A stretch of 64,000 bases of DNA from Dendrolimus kikuchii (lineage: Eukaryota > Arthropoda > Insecta > Lepidoptera > Lasiocampidae): positions 3,636,001 to 3,700,000 of the forward strand of contig CM034414.1 of the NCBI GenBank assembly GCA_019925095.2, in the 5' to 3' direction. The notes under the pieces were generated by a model. The model did no database searches and was not told the DNA's origin. It worked only from the letters and a program-made list of their open reading frames with translations. The translations under genes and the position numbers were made by a program. Below, piece by piece: positions 10,683 to 20,930 of the stretch (position 1 is the stretch's first letter; each line of letters begins with the position of its first letter).

Positions 10683-11100
10683 TTATAAACGCTTATTAAT
10701 TTTTAAGCCACTGCCTAGCAGATGATTAATAAAAATCGTCCTTATAAACGCCTCTTAAGTTTTAAGCCACTGTCCAGCAGATGATTAGTAAAAAAAATTC
10801 TTATAAACGCCTGTTAAATTTTAAGCCACTGCCTAGCAGACGATTAGTAAAATTACATACATACATACATAACTTCACGCCAGTTCCCTTGCGGGGTAGG
10901 CACGAACAACAGAGTGCCATTTAGGCTTATTCTTACACACCTCACTTGCCTCTTTGACATTCATAACTCTTGTCATGCAAGCTCGTCTGTTCTTAAGGCT
11001 CCTGACATCACCTTCTGCTAATACACGATCAATTTGATCAATTAGTAAAATTCTTACTTATAAACAGCTCTTAAGGGTACGGTGGTTAAATAATGCTTAA
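10683..11100 (+). repeat. Four 59-bp tandem repeats, interrupted by an RTE insertion
   Basis: TTATAAAC occurs at 10683, 10742 and 10801, and again at 11058. Removing the RTE insert plus one target-site duplication (198 bp) places the fourth unit exactly 59 bp after the third. Units share TTTTAAGCCACTG and CAGCAGATGATTA. No coding potential was seen. Confidence 0.85.
10855..11040 (-). mobile_element. Family B RTE LINE, 186-bp 3' end, 12-bp target-site duplication
   Basis: The ACATACATACAT tail is at the left and the ORF C-terminus on the minus strand. ATTAGTAAAATT is duplicated at 10843-10854 and 11041-11052. The copy is 5'-truncated at the TTGATCA block. Confidence 0.92.
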
Positions 11101-11114
11101 ATATTTTATTTTAT

Positions 11115-11402
11115 TTTTATTGCTGAAGCACAGCAGACAGTCTGATGGCCCAACTGTGATGTAGTGGTTACCGTCGCCTATGGACATTAGCATTACCAGA
11201 GGTGCTGCCTATCTGCTGCCGGCCTTGAAGGAGAAACTGAAACTTGGCCACTGATGTCAGAAAACAACACAAAGTTGTTATGGTGACATATTCTAGACCA
11301 GGGGTGGTAGCCATCCAGTCGGGTAAATGCCCTACAATACAACCTATGAACCGGCCGCAGGGCCGCAGGAATTTGTATCCTTTTCCCGTTCCTGCACGGA
11401 AG
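11115..11402 (-). repeat. Family A repeat, variant subfamily
   Basis: Starts TATTGCTGAAGCACAGCAGACAG with CCCAACTGTGATG in place of CCCACTTGATGG, and ends TTCCTGCACGGA. It shares this variant with the copies at 12910 and 44419. Confidence 0.8.
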
Positions 11403-11589
11403 ATATCTGTCAAAATTAAATAAATGCAGACCTAGTTTAAGCAATGGCTAAGGGACAAGATGGCGGCTCTTACTTAAATCAGCTTATTCAAATAAGAATC
11501 GTCACAGCACTGGTTTTCAGTGCCCAATCCGGAATCACAGATGCCATAGGGCTCTTAGTGCGAACCAGAAATATTTATCTATACTAATA

Positions 11590-11740
11590 TTATAAAGCTG
11601 AAGAGTTTGTTTGTTTGTTTGTTTAAAAGCGCTAATCTCAGGAACCGCTGGTCTGATTTGAAAAATTCTTTCAGTGTTGAATAGTACATTTATCGAGGAA
11701 AGTTATAGCTTATATTTATTTTTTTTAAATTAGGGATCCT
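11590..11740 (+). repeat. Dispersed repeat CTAATCTCAGGAAC, copies at 12.13 and 50.03 kb
   Basis: The block GCGCTAATCTCAGGAAC, GGTCTGATTTGAAAAATTC, TTTCAGTGTTG and TTTATCGAGGAA recurs at 12150-12260. It also recurs inverted at 50085-50165. A short (GTTT)n run precedes it. Confidence 0.6.
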
Positions 11741-11957
11741 TACTAAAAGTCCAATAATGTAAGCCAAGGTGTAAAAAATGACCCGAAAAAATCCTTACAC
11801 GGCGTGCGCTGCGAAAACTATTGATTATAGAACAAAACAATGTACTACCACTTTGCAAAACATATAATTGTCCACAAAAAATATCGCGTAACCATATGTC
11901 TAACTATTGTAGTTATCTCACAATAAGTGTTTTCTTTTATTTTTTTAGATAATTAAA

Positions 11958-12110
11958 ATGCCGTCGCTTCAAAAACTCTTTATTTTGTACCTTGCTATTA
12001 ATCCTTATCAAAATAAATTACCCCATATTCAAGACGAATTCAATACCTTTCTAGAACTTTTTGAATTATTCAATTCGGACGTTTCAGTCAAAAGATATCG
12101 CGATATTTAA
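11958..12110 (+). other. Short ORF of unknown significance (50 aa)
   Basis: An ATG at 11958 opens a frame reading MPSLQKLFILYLAINPYQ and ending SVKRYRDI before a TAA. It is AT-rich, lies between two copies of a dispersed repeat and has no recognised motif. I do not assert that it is a gene. Confidence 0.2.
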
Positions 12111-12127
12111 AATGTAAGTATTAGTGT

Positions 12128-12300
12128 TGTAGCCACTGTACTAATATTGTTTGATTGAACGCGCTAATCTCAGGAACTACTGGTCTGATTTGAAAAATTC
12201 TTTCAGTGTTGGATAGCCCATTTATCGAGGAAGGCTATAGGCTATATACCATCACGCTAAGACCAATAGGAGCGGAGTACCAATGAAGAATGTTTCAAAA
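12128..12300 (+). repeat. Dispersed repeat CTAATCTCAGGAAC, longer copy
   Basis: Same repeat as 11590-11740 with extra 3' sequence (AGGCTATAGGCTATATACCATCACGC, CCAATAGGAGC split over substitutions). That extension is also present inverted at 50035-50085. Confidence 0.6.
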
Positions 12301-12890
12301 TCGGAGGGTTTTAAAAGCAAATTCACGCAGCTAGTTAAATAATATTAAGAATGGCAACGTGAACAAGTTTGGTACAGCTACTACAACACAATATTATTTT
12401 AATGCACTGTCCTTCTTATCCCCGACTGCGTGGCATATATATGTTGTTATCTTTTATTGAATTACTGATAACATCGCAAAATAATTAGAATAATCTGCAG
12501 CATATAAAACGTGTAATACACAGTCGTCTTCATAACGTTTTCAGTGAATGTTGTGCTTTTTACTGTGATAAAAATATATATTACGCGTTGTAAAAAAATA
12601 CGCTTGTCTATGGATTCATAATATTATATACTTTACGATTGAAAATAGCATTTTAAGTTCGCAATGAACCTTGTGTGAAAACCCACTTGTATTCAAAGCG
12701 TTGGACGGTTAATTTTGTTGTTTTTTTCTCGCAATTTCGGAAGATTTTTAAGTGTCTCTTACTTTGAAAGCATTTGTATACATTATCCTACACGACGACT
12801 TAGAGCTAAATGGTGAGCCCACTTTTTCTACAGGCACCTAGTACGTGATAGAGCCATGTTGGAATAATTATCTTGATTACAGCTCTTAGG
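12300..12890. other. No gene seen
   Basis: AT-rich sequence with short A/T runs. No repeat partner in the window and no open frame with recognisable content. Confidence 0.35.
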
Positions 12891-12909
12891 ACCAGGTGGT
12901 AGGGTAACC

Positions 12910-13213
12910 GGTACCGTAAGAATACAATTTCCTGCGGCCGGGCGGCCTGTCGTAAAAGACGAAAAAACAACCCACAGCCAGATGGTAGGGCATTTGCCCG
13001 ACTGGATGATTACTACCCCTGGTCTAGAGTATGCCGCCATAACAACTTTGAGTTGTGTTCCGGCATCAGTGGCCAGGTTCCAGTTTCTCGTTCGAGGCCG
13101 CCAGTACATTGGCAACACCTCTGGTATTGCTAATATCCATAGGTGACGGTAACCACTTTCCATCACAGTTGGGCCGGCAGCCTGTCTGCTGTGCTTCAGC
13201 AATAAAAAAAAAG
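12910..13213 (+). repeat. Family A repeat, variant subfamily, near full length
   Basis: Runs from TACCGTAAGAATACAATTTC to GTGCTTCAGCAATAAAAAAAA. The A-rich end is at the right. It uses the ACTTTCCATCACAGTTGGGC variant. Confidence 0.8.
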
Positions 13214-13350
13214 AGTTGTGTTCCTACATCAGTGGCCATTAAGAGAGTAACAGCGTATTTATAGCGCCTTTGGTGTTACAAATGTACATAGGCGATAGTA
13301 ACCGCTTTGGATTTACGCTCTCTGACTGGTTGCTGAATTTATGCAATAAA
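13214..13350 (+). repeat. Family A 3' fragment directly behind another copy
   Basis: Starts mid-unit (GAGTTGTGTTCC) and ends TTATGCAATAAAAATG. It is truncated at the element 5' side and abuts the A-rich end of the previous copy. Confidence 0.65.
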
Positions 13351-13711
13351 AATGTTTTTTAAAAATAGGGCTGGCTCGGGCAGTTTGATACCACACTCTC
13401 ACAGAATATCCGCGTGAAATGGATAGCCTTCAGCTAATAGTGTTTCGTAAGAAGAATGAGAGTTCCGATAGACCCCCCTCTATCCCGTCCTCCTACGCCA
13501 TCCCCCTATTCCAATCCCATATTGCATCCTTTTTATCCCTACCTAAAGGCTGGCAACTAGTTATGGCACATTTCATCACCAGTTAAATAACTGTGATATA
13601 TAATAAATCACGTTTCACTCCAGTTACAAGAATAGGAAACGACTGTTAAATTTCACCAGAGCGTAGTACAAAGTACCTAAAATAGATATTGAAAATGATA
13701 AACGAGCGAAT

Positions 13712-13990
13712 ATGCAACCCTCATATATGTCATATATGTTTGTGCCGTTTGCTGTCGAGACGCTTGGACCGTGGGGTCCTGAGGCCATGAGCCTCTACCA
13801 AAATTTATCAAAACGACTCATTGACTCTTCAGGTGATCAGAAGGCTGGTGCTTACCTCGGGCAACGGATCAGTATGGCGATCCAGCTTGGAAACGTAGCC
13901 AGCCTTCTGGGCACCTTACCCATAGAAGACGGTGATCTAGGCTCAGTATTCTACTTATAGTCTTGAGGGACTATAGGTAGAATACAATAC
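13712..13990 (+). pseudogene. Family C retroelement ORF C-terminus with terminal hairpin
   Basis: The frame reads FVPFAVETLGPWGPEAM, then LSKRLIDSSGDQKAGAYLGQ and a Gly-Asn / LLGTLP ending, with a stop at 13958. From memory this matches the extreme C-terminus of a widespread animal retroelement ORF; the parent class cannot be fixed from here. The stop codon lies inside an inverted repeat (TTCTACTTATAGTC / GACTATAGGTAGAA, 13951-13982). The copy is 5'-truncated. Confidence 0.7.
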
Positions 13991-13991
13991 A

Positions 13992-14460
13992 AATAAGTTA
14001 AGTTTCTTTTATTGTATTAGATTATTTATAAATTTCTTCATGGTACTAGCTTATAATTTATATATGTAAATCATAAAATTTAGTTTGAGCTAGTTTTTAG
14101 TATTAGTTGTTTTTGACCATATATTAGACAGTATTTAAATAATAAAGAAAAAATAAGTTCCAACGAGCGAATTGATTTGAGTAAATTTGAACCTCCTTTA
14201 AAAAGTCAAGCATTCATTTGCTTGAGTTATTTATAACGCCGCGTAACTTTGAGATTTTATTTCTCAGTTCCAATAATCATTTGCAGTTCTAGTCGTCAAT
14301 GTGACACGTAGGGGTACTGCTATTTTATCGTCAATTCTAAAATATCGGATGGTGATTTTTCACCGGTGAAATAGCAGTGTTAATATGAAATAATTTCACG
14401 GCACTGATCGATATATTAGGGTAGCTGTATTATCCATCACTACTGGCAACAAGTTGACTT
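13992..14460. other. No gene seen
   Basis: AT-rich spacer; nothing recognisable on either strand. Confidence 0.3.
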
Positions 14461-14461
14461 C

Positions 14462-14553
14462 ACCCCCGGGTACAAATGTCTACAGGCGATGATAACCACT
14501 ATTCACTATAAGCTGGGCCACCGGCCTGTCTGCTATACTCCAGCTATAAAAGA
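14462..14553 (+). repeat. Family A 3' fragment, diverged
   Basis: ACAAATGTCTACAGGCGATG and GGCCTGTCTGCTATACTCC followed by AGCTATAAAA match the 3' third of family A. Confidence 0.6.
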
Positions 14554-14689
14554 ATATTCTAAACATGACTTTTAACAACTTTTTACGTGCCTTTTGAACA
14601 CAATCTTAAGGAATTCATAGATCCTGCCGACTATGAATTCTTTCCTTTATTTTTACCCATCTTACAACGAGGCTAACTAACTAAACTAA

Positions 14690-15170
14690 TGGCTCAGCGA
14701 CCCAAAGTGAGTCTTGGCTTCCGATACGAGAGCACGCCACTTTCCTCTGTCCTGCGCAATTTCTTACCAGTTGTGGACTTGCAGTGCGGCCAGGTCAGCT
14801 TCCACTCTATGCTTCCAGCGATACTTAGGACGCCCCAAGTATACTTTCTTCACTCCCTGATCCTCCTCCAGACCATGCTTTCCACATGACCGAGCCAGGG
14901 GAGACGGTAAGATTTTATTTCCCCAATTATGTTGGACTCAGCCATGAGGTCTTCTATTTCGGAGTTGGTTCGGACCCTCCAGCTGCCATATCCTTTTATT
15001 ATTGGGCCCAAGATTCTTCTGAGAACCATCCTCTCTGTGACCAACAATTGGTTCTCCTCCTTCAGTGTCAGTGTCCAGGCCTCATAGCCGTAAATCAAAA
15101 TTGGTCTAATGACAGTTTTGTAGACGCGAATTTTAGTGTTCCTGCTTAGGAGCCTGGACAGTGACACCTT
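14690..15170 (-). pseudogene. C-terminus of a second RTE-like LINE
   Basis: The minus strand encodes LLSRNTKIRVYKTVIRPILI, YGYEAWTLT and LRRILGP, then, after at least one stop or frameshift, RPKYRWKHRVEADLAALQV and EAKTHFGSLS. This order (YG.EAWTLT, WLGHVESM, RWKDRVE, ending in FGS) is that of the post-RT tail of RTE-clade proteins. The copy is broken and lacks the RT core. A short inverted relative lies at 33750-33905. Confidence 0.75.
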
Positions 15171-15329
15171 ATGTAGGGCTACAACGAGGCTGGTCCTTAA
15201 AATATCCTGATAAACTTCTGAACAGTTGTCATGAGTATACGTGTACTGTATCTGCCGGAATTAGTAAAACCTTTATTTTTTATGATTAAATAATCTTTAT
15301 GTTACCACTAAAAATTATAATTCAACAAT

Positions 15330-15440
15330 TTTTCTTTCTTATCTTTTAAGGATAAGATAATGGTAACATTAGTTATATCTGCATTGTCGACATATTCTAA
15401 TATATTTTAATATCTATAATAGATATTAAAACTTTAATAT
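15330..15440 (-). repeat. AT-rich repeat, partner of 5888-5985
   Basis: Contains the reverse complement of the 5.9-kb segment, including TAGTTATATCTGCATTGTCG. Confidence 0.5.
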
Positions 15441-15444
15441 ATAT

Positions 15445-15680
15445 ATATTAGGGTGGCGCAAAAAAACGAATTTTTTTTTTGAGTCTCGAGTGAAAAATGT
15501 TAGTTTTTGATGTTTTAAGAACTCCTTCCAAAGTACAAGTCCAAAATTTTTTAATGGGTGGCTCCAAATTTTTTTAAACTTTAAAAATCGTCAAAAATTG
15601 AATTTTTTTTATTCATTTTTTTTCTTGTTACGGTATAATTTAATAGACCAAAAAATTATACGTTTTCGAAAGTTTCAGTT
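15445..15680. other. T-rich sequence of unknown origin
   Basis: Contains GGGTGGCGCAAAAAAACG, then long T and A runs, leading into the hairpin at 15681. It may be one side of a DNA element, but no matching end was found. Confidence 0.35.
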
Positions 15681-15814
15681 CAAAATTTGAATTTTAAAAG
15701 GTCGCTCATAATTTTTTTTTATGTACTATAGTGCATTACTCGCTCGAAAAAATCTAAAGTAATGCACTAGTATATTTTAAAAAAATATGAGCGACCTCTT
15801 AAAATTCAAATTTG
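15681..15814. repeat. Large imperfect hairpin, ~58-bp arms
   Basis: The left arm (15681-15740) and right arm (15758-15814) are inverted copies with about 85-90% identity by eye. They share AAATTTGAATTTTAA, AGGTCGCTCATA and GTGCATTACT. The loop is about 17 nt. Confidence 0.8.
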
Positions 15815-16254
15815 GACTTCTCTTTGTAGAAGCTCATGGCCTCAAGACTGACCGTACTCAAAATGAGTTAATAACTTCCCTAATAATAAATATCAGACCG
15901 CCTTTTGTTTTACCAAATAACTATTGACGTCTTGTGCATTATTATATTTTTTATTTTGGTGAACAATAAAGAGTTATCTATCTATTTATTATGGTGCGGC
16001 TTCATCTGGGATAATGTTTAATGTGTTACATGAGATGTGACATTATCAATGACTTCGAATTTTAACAGATAACGTATGTATAATACACTAATGTGGCTAT
16101 GCGTTAACGGCGTTATTTTTTAAAGCTTTAAATAAGACGCATTCGGCCACGGTCTAATGTTTAACACTAACGCGGATTAAGTCCCAGAATTAGACTGAGT
16201 TAGCAGGAAGTAATTAAATATTTTGCATATTATATTGCATTAGAGGGTTATCTA

Positions 16255-16300
16255 GAGTCAGTATTCTACTTATAGTCTTGAGGGATTATAAGTAGAATAC
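16255..16300 (+). repeat. Isolated family C terminal hairpin
   Basis: TCAGTATTCTACTTATAGTC and GATTATAAGTAGAATACAAT around a TTGAGG loop match the ends of the family C copies at 13.95 and 26.88 kb. No coding part remains upstream. Confidence 0.7.
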
Positions 16301-16838
16301 AATAGAACTGAGTTAGATCTAGCACTAGATTTTATAGCTTAATTTTAATTTGTATATATAATTTTAATTAGTTGTATTTAATTCCATTGTATAATTAAAT
16401 TTCTAATCATGTGATGACTGTAAAACAAATAGTGAATATGTAAATCAATAACAGCAGGATTTCAAATATCAAATATCTCTTACTTAGACAGTCATGATTT
16501 TACTATAATATTTTCAAATAGTACATATTGCGTCACTTTCTATTTTTACATATTTAATATTACTAGTGGTCGCCCGTGGTCAAAATTCAACCATAATAAT
16601 TAATTTCTATTATTATTATACTTCTATAATCACAGATATCGCCAAGACTACACTGTTAATTTGACTTGAACAATAAACAAAAGAATATATATATGCGTGT
16701 GTGTGACAAATACATCGTAGTGTGTGTAATGTTTTTTTTTAGTGTATTTTTTATGCATAATTTAAAAAAAATATTAGCATTCGTCGCTTCTTCTCTATAT
16801 AAACCATAAGTGTGCGAAATTTTATATATTTTATTTTT
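16301..16838. other. No gene seen
   Basis: AT-rich sequence. CACTAGATTTTATAG followed by TTTAATT recurs after the family C copy at 29.76 kb, so the first part is likely family C trailing sequence. Confidence 0.35.
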
Positions 16839-16839
16839 T

Positions 16840-17143
16840 TATGGCAGTAGCTCAGCAGACAAGCAGACGGCCCACTTGATGGAAAGCTGTTACCGTCGCC
16901 TATGGACATTTGCAACACTAAAAGTGCTACAAATGCGCTGCTGCTCTCTCAAGGGAGACTAGAACCTGGTCACTAATGCCGGAACACAACACAAGGTTGT
17001 TATGGCGGTATACTCTAGACCGGGGGTGGTAGCCATCCAGTCGGGCAAATACCCTACCACCTGGCTGTGGGTTGTTTTGTCGCCTCTTACGACAGGCCGC
17101 CCGGCCGCAGGAAATTGTATTCTTTCTCCGTTCTTGCACAGAT
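16840..17143 (-). repeat. Family A repeat, near full length
   Basis: Runs from TATGGCAGTAGCTCAGCAG to TTCTTGCACAGATA and ends about 240 bp upstream of the first coding exon of gene 1. Confidence 0.85.
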
Positions 17144-17385
17144 AAAAATATTCCTCCGTCCGCGCAATTTTCGTAAAAAGGGGTACAAAGTTTTTGCTTC
17201 ACGTATTAATATATATAGATTATTTTATTCTGTTAATGTAGTATTATCATTTGTGTTATCTCTTCTAAGTTAAGCTTTCTTTATTGTATTACTTGGAAAT
17301 GTATTAGTTTAATAAATTTTATATTAATATTTAAAGGTAACGAAACAAAAACATTGGAAAAATTAAATTGGAATTTTCTTTTCAG

Positions 17386-17420
17386 AAATAATGCGATGGA
17401 GTCTGCCCCCAGAACCAACT
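17386..17420 (+). CDS. CNT: CNT nucleoside transporter, exon 1 (start codon)
   Basis: This is the first coding exon of a concentrative nucleoside transporter (SLC28 family), a plasma-membrane protein that couples nucleoside uptake to a Na+ or H+ gradient. A strong acceptor (TTTTCTTTTCAG) precedes it, so at least one untranslated exon lies further upstream and was not identified. The ATG at 17391 is chosen because MRWSLPPEPT joins the next exon in phase 0. The competing ATG at 17400 runs into a stop after splicing. The donor is GTAAGA. The residues belong to the hydrophilic cytoplasmic N-terminus expected for the family. Confidence 0.7.
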
Positions 17421-17579
17421 GTAAGAGAAAACTGTAACATCAATTTTTATGATACACTTAGTTGTGGGATTACAAAAACACTGTGATTAAAATCTGGCAT
17501 TGATTTATTTGTAACTGATCAAAAATGGCTGACATTAAAAGGGATTCTGTAAGTATTATATTACTGTTACATTTACTAT

Positions 17580-17715
17580 CCGCAAGAGTTAACTTGAGAC
17601 CTGAGCGGAATGCGCGCGCCCCTCCCGACGCCCGCCTTCTTACCGCTTTCACCACCGACGTGTCAGTACCTCGCGCTTACGTCATTCGTGCGAAGTCTCA
17701 CGTTAACTCTTGCGG
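17580..17715. mobile_element. 136-bp MITE-like element with perfect 14-bp TIRs
   Basis: CCGCAAGAGTTAAC at 17580-17593 is perfectly inverted at 17702-17715. The inside is GC-rich (CCCCTCCCGACGCC) and non-coding. It lies in intron 1 of the transporter gene. A target-site duplication is not obvious. Confidence 0.72.
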
Positions 17716-17906
17716 GTTGCAGTTACTTGTATAGTTGTTGTTGTCACGTTCCTTTTAAGGTTAATAATTAATTTTGTAATGTACCCCCTCTTATTTCTAA
17801 ACGATACAATCGGCCATTTCCTAAATTGAATAATAGTTTTGTTATATTTTTATTTATTCCGTGATTAGCGCCTCTTTTTTGTATAGAGTAGTTTTCTATA
17901 ATTTGC

Positions 17907-18132
17907 CAGGTAGTAGAGTATTTGCTCGACTGGATGGCGACCACCCCTGGTCTAGAATATACCGCCATAACAACCTTGAGCTGTGTTCCGGCATTAGTGA
18001 CCAGGTTCCAGTCTCCCTTAACAGAGCAGCAGCGCATTTGTAGCACCTTTGGTGTTGCAAATGTCCATAGGCGATGGAACCGCTTTCCATCAAGTGTCTG
18101 CCTGTCCGCTGAACTCCTGCAATAAAAATAAA
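17907..18132 (+). repeat. Family A repeat, 5'-truncated
   Basis: Starts inside the unit at GCCAGGTAGTAGAG and keeps the A-rich end CTCCTGCAATAAAAATAAAA. Truncation at the end opposite the A tract suits retroposition. Confidence 0.8.
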
Positions 18133-18252
18133 AAAATACCATAATTATATCTAACAATATTTGTCTCTAGTATGATGTGGTAATTGTATTATAAATTATA
18201 ATTTAAAATCTCTCAATTGTATATAAACTGTATTCACTATATTTTATTATAG

Positions 18253-18610
18253 AGAGAGCATGAAAGTAGAGTAAACGCGGTCGAGATGCGAGCACTGCGC
18301 AAAATCTGCGAAGTGACGCTCGCGGACCGCGTTCGTTCCCTTGCGGGGCAGGCACGAACGACAGAGCGCCATTGAGGCTTATTCTTACACACCTCACTTG
18401 CTTCTTTGACATTCATAGCTCTTGTCATGCACGCTCGTCTGTTCTTAAGGCTCCTGACATCACCTTCTGCTAGTACACGATCAATTTGATCATGGAAGGT
18501 GTGTCGGGGCTTTCCACGACTTCTGCATCCATCCACTTTTGCATTGTATATCTGTTTAGTCATTCTTTCATCATGCATTCTTTCCACACGCCCGAACCAC
18601 CGGAGCGTTA
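18253..18610. mobile_element. Rearranged family B RTE copy with internal inversion
   Basis: 18253-18335 reads forward (EHESRVNAVEMRALRKIC through TLADRVR). From 18336 the 3' half reads in reverse (YPARE through LRWFGH), and about 22 residues are missing between the two parts. The TATG tail is absent. Confidence 0.75.
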
Positions 18611-18649
18611 AGTGTTAGCGCCATCTCATAAATTGTTGTCATACTTGCA

Positions 18650-19262
18650 TTATCGCTTGGGCTACGTTCCAGAAGGGACTCACAACGGCCACGCTCACAA
18701 CCGCAATTTTTCCCGTTCCACTTGCTTAGGGCGTTACAATCATAAACTCTAGTGGAACGGATTATGTAGCGTTGATGTCATAAATGACGAAATACACAAA
18801 TGTCATTGGTTGATTTGAAAATCGCGCCTTTTTCGATGTCAAGAGATAGAGAGAATTAATGCTCTGTGGTCGACGCCCACTTCGACCCACCTCTTGACAT
18901 GGGTTGTTGTGAGCGCTGTGTGATCGAAAATGATGACGTCATCAGCGGTCGCCTTGTGGTACGGCAGAGGGAACATTTTCGGACTGGGCGTAACTACGTT
19001 CTAAGTCTCAGCCTTTTCTACATAAAAAGCGCGAGGCACATGGGAGGAGGTTGGTTTTAGGGGGTAGTGGTTGTTGTCCGTGCAACTTCTCTGAGTCTCC
19101 ACACAAGCTGGCTTGATTACTGTTTGGATTTATTATTAAAGGGTAAAGCCTCCATGATCAACTATGGTCTAATCCCTTGCAAAGGACCCAGTATTGTGCG
19201 TAAATAGCATTTCCCCCGCCTTAAAAAAAAAAGAGGGAGCATTTTGGGCGTTGTGAGCTATT
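18650..19262 (+). mobile_element. Family F TIR element, split by a family E retroposon
   Basis: Starts GGGCTACGTTCCAGAAGGGA. It contains TGATGACGTCATCAG (TGACGTCA palindrome) and CACCTCTTGACATGGGT, and ends GGGCGTTGTGAGCTATTA. It is non-coding. A poly(A) retroposon sits in it at 18980-19231. Confidence 0.72.
18980..19231 (+). mobile_element. Family E poly(A) retroposon, 14-bp target-site duplication
   Basis: Runs from CGGACTGGGCGTAACTACG to CCCCGCCTTAAAAAAAAA. AGAGGGAACATTTT (18966-18979) and AGAGGGAGCATTTT (19232-19245) flank it with one mismatch. It is shorter at the 5' end than the copy at 36291, as expected for truncated reverse transcription. Confidence 0.85.
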
Positions 19263-19337
19263 AACAGAACTCGTCCTTGATCATAACTTAACTGTACTTC
19301 AAATTTTTTTGACTGAAACTCGGTCTTTTTTTTATTT

Positions 19338-19452
19338 TTTATTGCTGGAGTACAGCAGACAGGCAGACGGCCCACCTGATGGAAAGCGGTTACCGTCGCC
19401 TATAGACGTTTGCAACATCAGAGGTGTCACCAACGCGCTGCCGGCCTCGAAG
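19338..19452 (-). repeat. Family A-related fragment (A-rich end only)
   Basis: TTTATTGCTGGAGTACAGCAG through ATCAGAGGTGTCACC matches the 3' third of family A. It then continues into GCCGGCCTCGAAG and unrelated sequence, so this is a fragment or a related family. Confidence 0.6.
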
Positions 19453-19943
19453 AAATTTTATGACACCCTTTTTAAAAAACCCCATGTTGTAGCGCTGTGG
19501 GAAAACCTCGGCTGGGAGCTCATTCCAAATCCCCACGGTACGCAAGAGAAACGTTCTAGAGAACCGTTGCGTACAAGAGCGAAGCGGCTCAAGGTCTCGC
19601 GCGCGTAATATATAAAATTAGGTATATGATAAACAATATAGAAATTTCTTATTCATGACGTATGGAAGAAAATCCTTATGTTTTAAATATTTACTTCCGT
19701 TGAAAAAGCAAAGTATGTACTCATACGTTTAAACAAAGATTTTAAACGTTTACTCTTATAGTCATCATTACCAAGATAAATCCTTAATTACATAACAATA
19801 CTAGTACTTGGCCACTGCAATGACTATTAGTTAATACTTAGTAAGAATAATCTTTATTTTATCGTACTATTTTTATAGCAATTTTTTAACAAAATCAACT
19901 TCAAACGCGACATGTGTAAACACTAGCCCCGTCACATCTTCCA

Positions 19944-20245
19944 ATGACTGAGTTAGAGGCTGGCAACGCTGCTTCAAAAGCTGAAGCTCTCAAACGGCGC
20001 AAATGTAGAACCTTAGGAAGGGGTTACATATTTGTGCCGTTTGGAGTTGAAACATTAGGTCCGTGGGGTCCGTCGGGAAAGAGTTTCTTCAAAGAGATTT
20101 GTAAGAAACTCTTTGATGCCATCCGTGATCAGAAGGCTGGCTCATATTTCGCCCAACAAATAAGCATCGCCATACAGCGCGGCAATGCAGCCAGCCTTCT
20201 GGGCACGCTCCCATCTGGCAGCGATTTGTTACACAGTCTATAATC
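19944..20245 (+). pseudogene. Family C retroelement ORF C-terminus
   Basis: An open 99-residue frame ends in a stop at 20241-20243 and contains ALKRRKC, YIFVPFGVETLGPWGP, KAGSYFAQQISIAIQRGNAA and SLLGTLP. It carries no RT core. The ending (LLHSL) differs from the FYL ending of the other copies, and the TTCTACTTATAG hairpin is absent, so it is a separate subfamily. A (TA)n run follows at 20252-20290. Confidence 0.68.
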
Positions 20246-20249
20246 GCTT

Positions 20250-20287
<38 letters not shown>

Positions 20288-20816
20288 TATATAATGATAA
20301 TACTTCAAACTAAAAACCAAAAAATACGTCTCTTTAACAAGGATTACTCTCGATTTCCCTAGGATCCAAACGTCAGATCCTGACTTGGTGACAATGGAAC
20401 CATCTCAGGAGTATATACTATTATATAAAGAAAAATAATTGACAAACAGCCCTTAATTGACAGAGTAATTGCGTAACAAACAATACAATAAAAGAGTCAT
20501 ACAGTTGAATCGAGAACCTCCTTTTGGAAGTCGGTAAAAAATTCTCGGAAACCATCCATTTAAAAGAAGAGTTATATATATGCAGGGCTTTTTTTGTGGG
20601 GGCACGTGGAGGCACACAGGGCCCTTAAAGGAAATTTCGAAAATATCGAAAAATTACCATAAAAACTGTTTTTTTTTAAAAAGGAACAAAAATTTATGGA
20701 CTTACAATTTTCGAAAATTAGCGTGCCCCCAAAGAAGTGACAAAAAAAGTCCTGTATATATGTATTCGTATTTTATATGTGTATATACTAGTTATGTATA
20801 GATATATGTGTATGTA

Positions 20817-20930
20817 ACTTACATACATACATAACTTCACGCCAGTTCTCTTGCGGGGCAGGCATGAGCAACAGAGCGCCATTCAGGCTTATTCTTACAC
20901 ACCTCACTTGCCTCTTTGACATTCATAATA
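20817..20930 (-). mobile_element. Family B RTE 3' end fragment
   Basis: A CATACATACATAACTTCACG tail and the terminal codons of the RTE ORF, stopping at TTGACATTCATAAT where another LINE tail begins. Confidence 0.8.
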
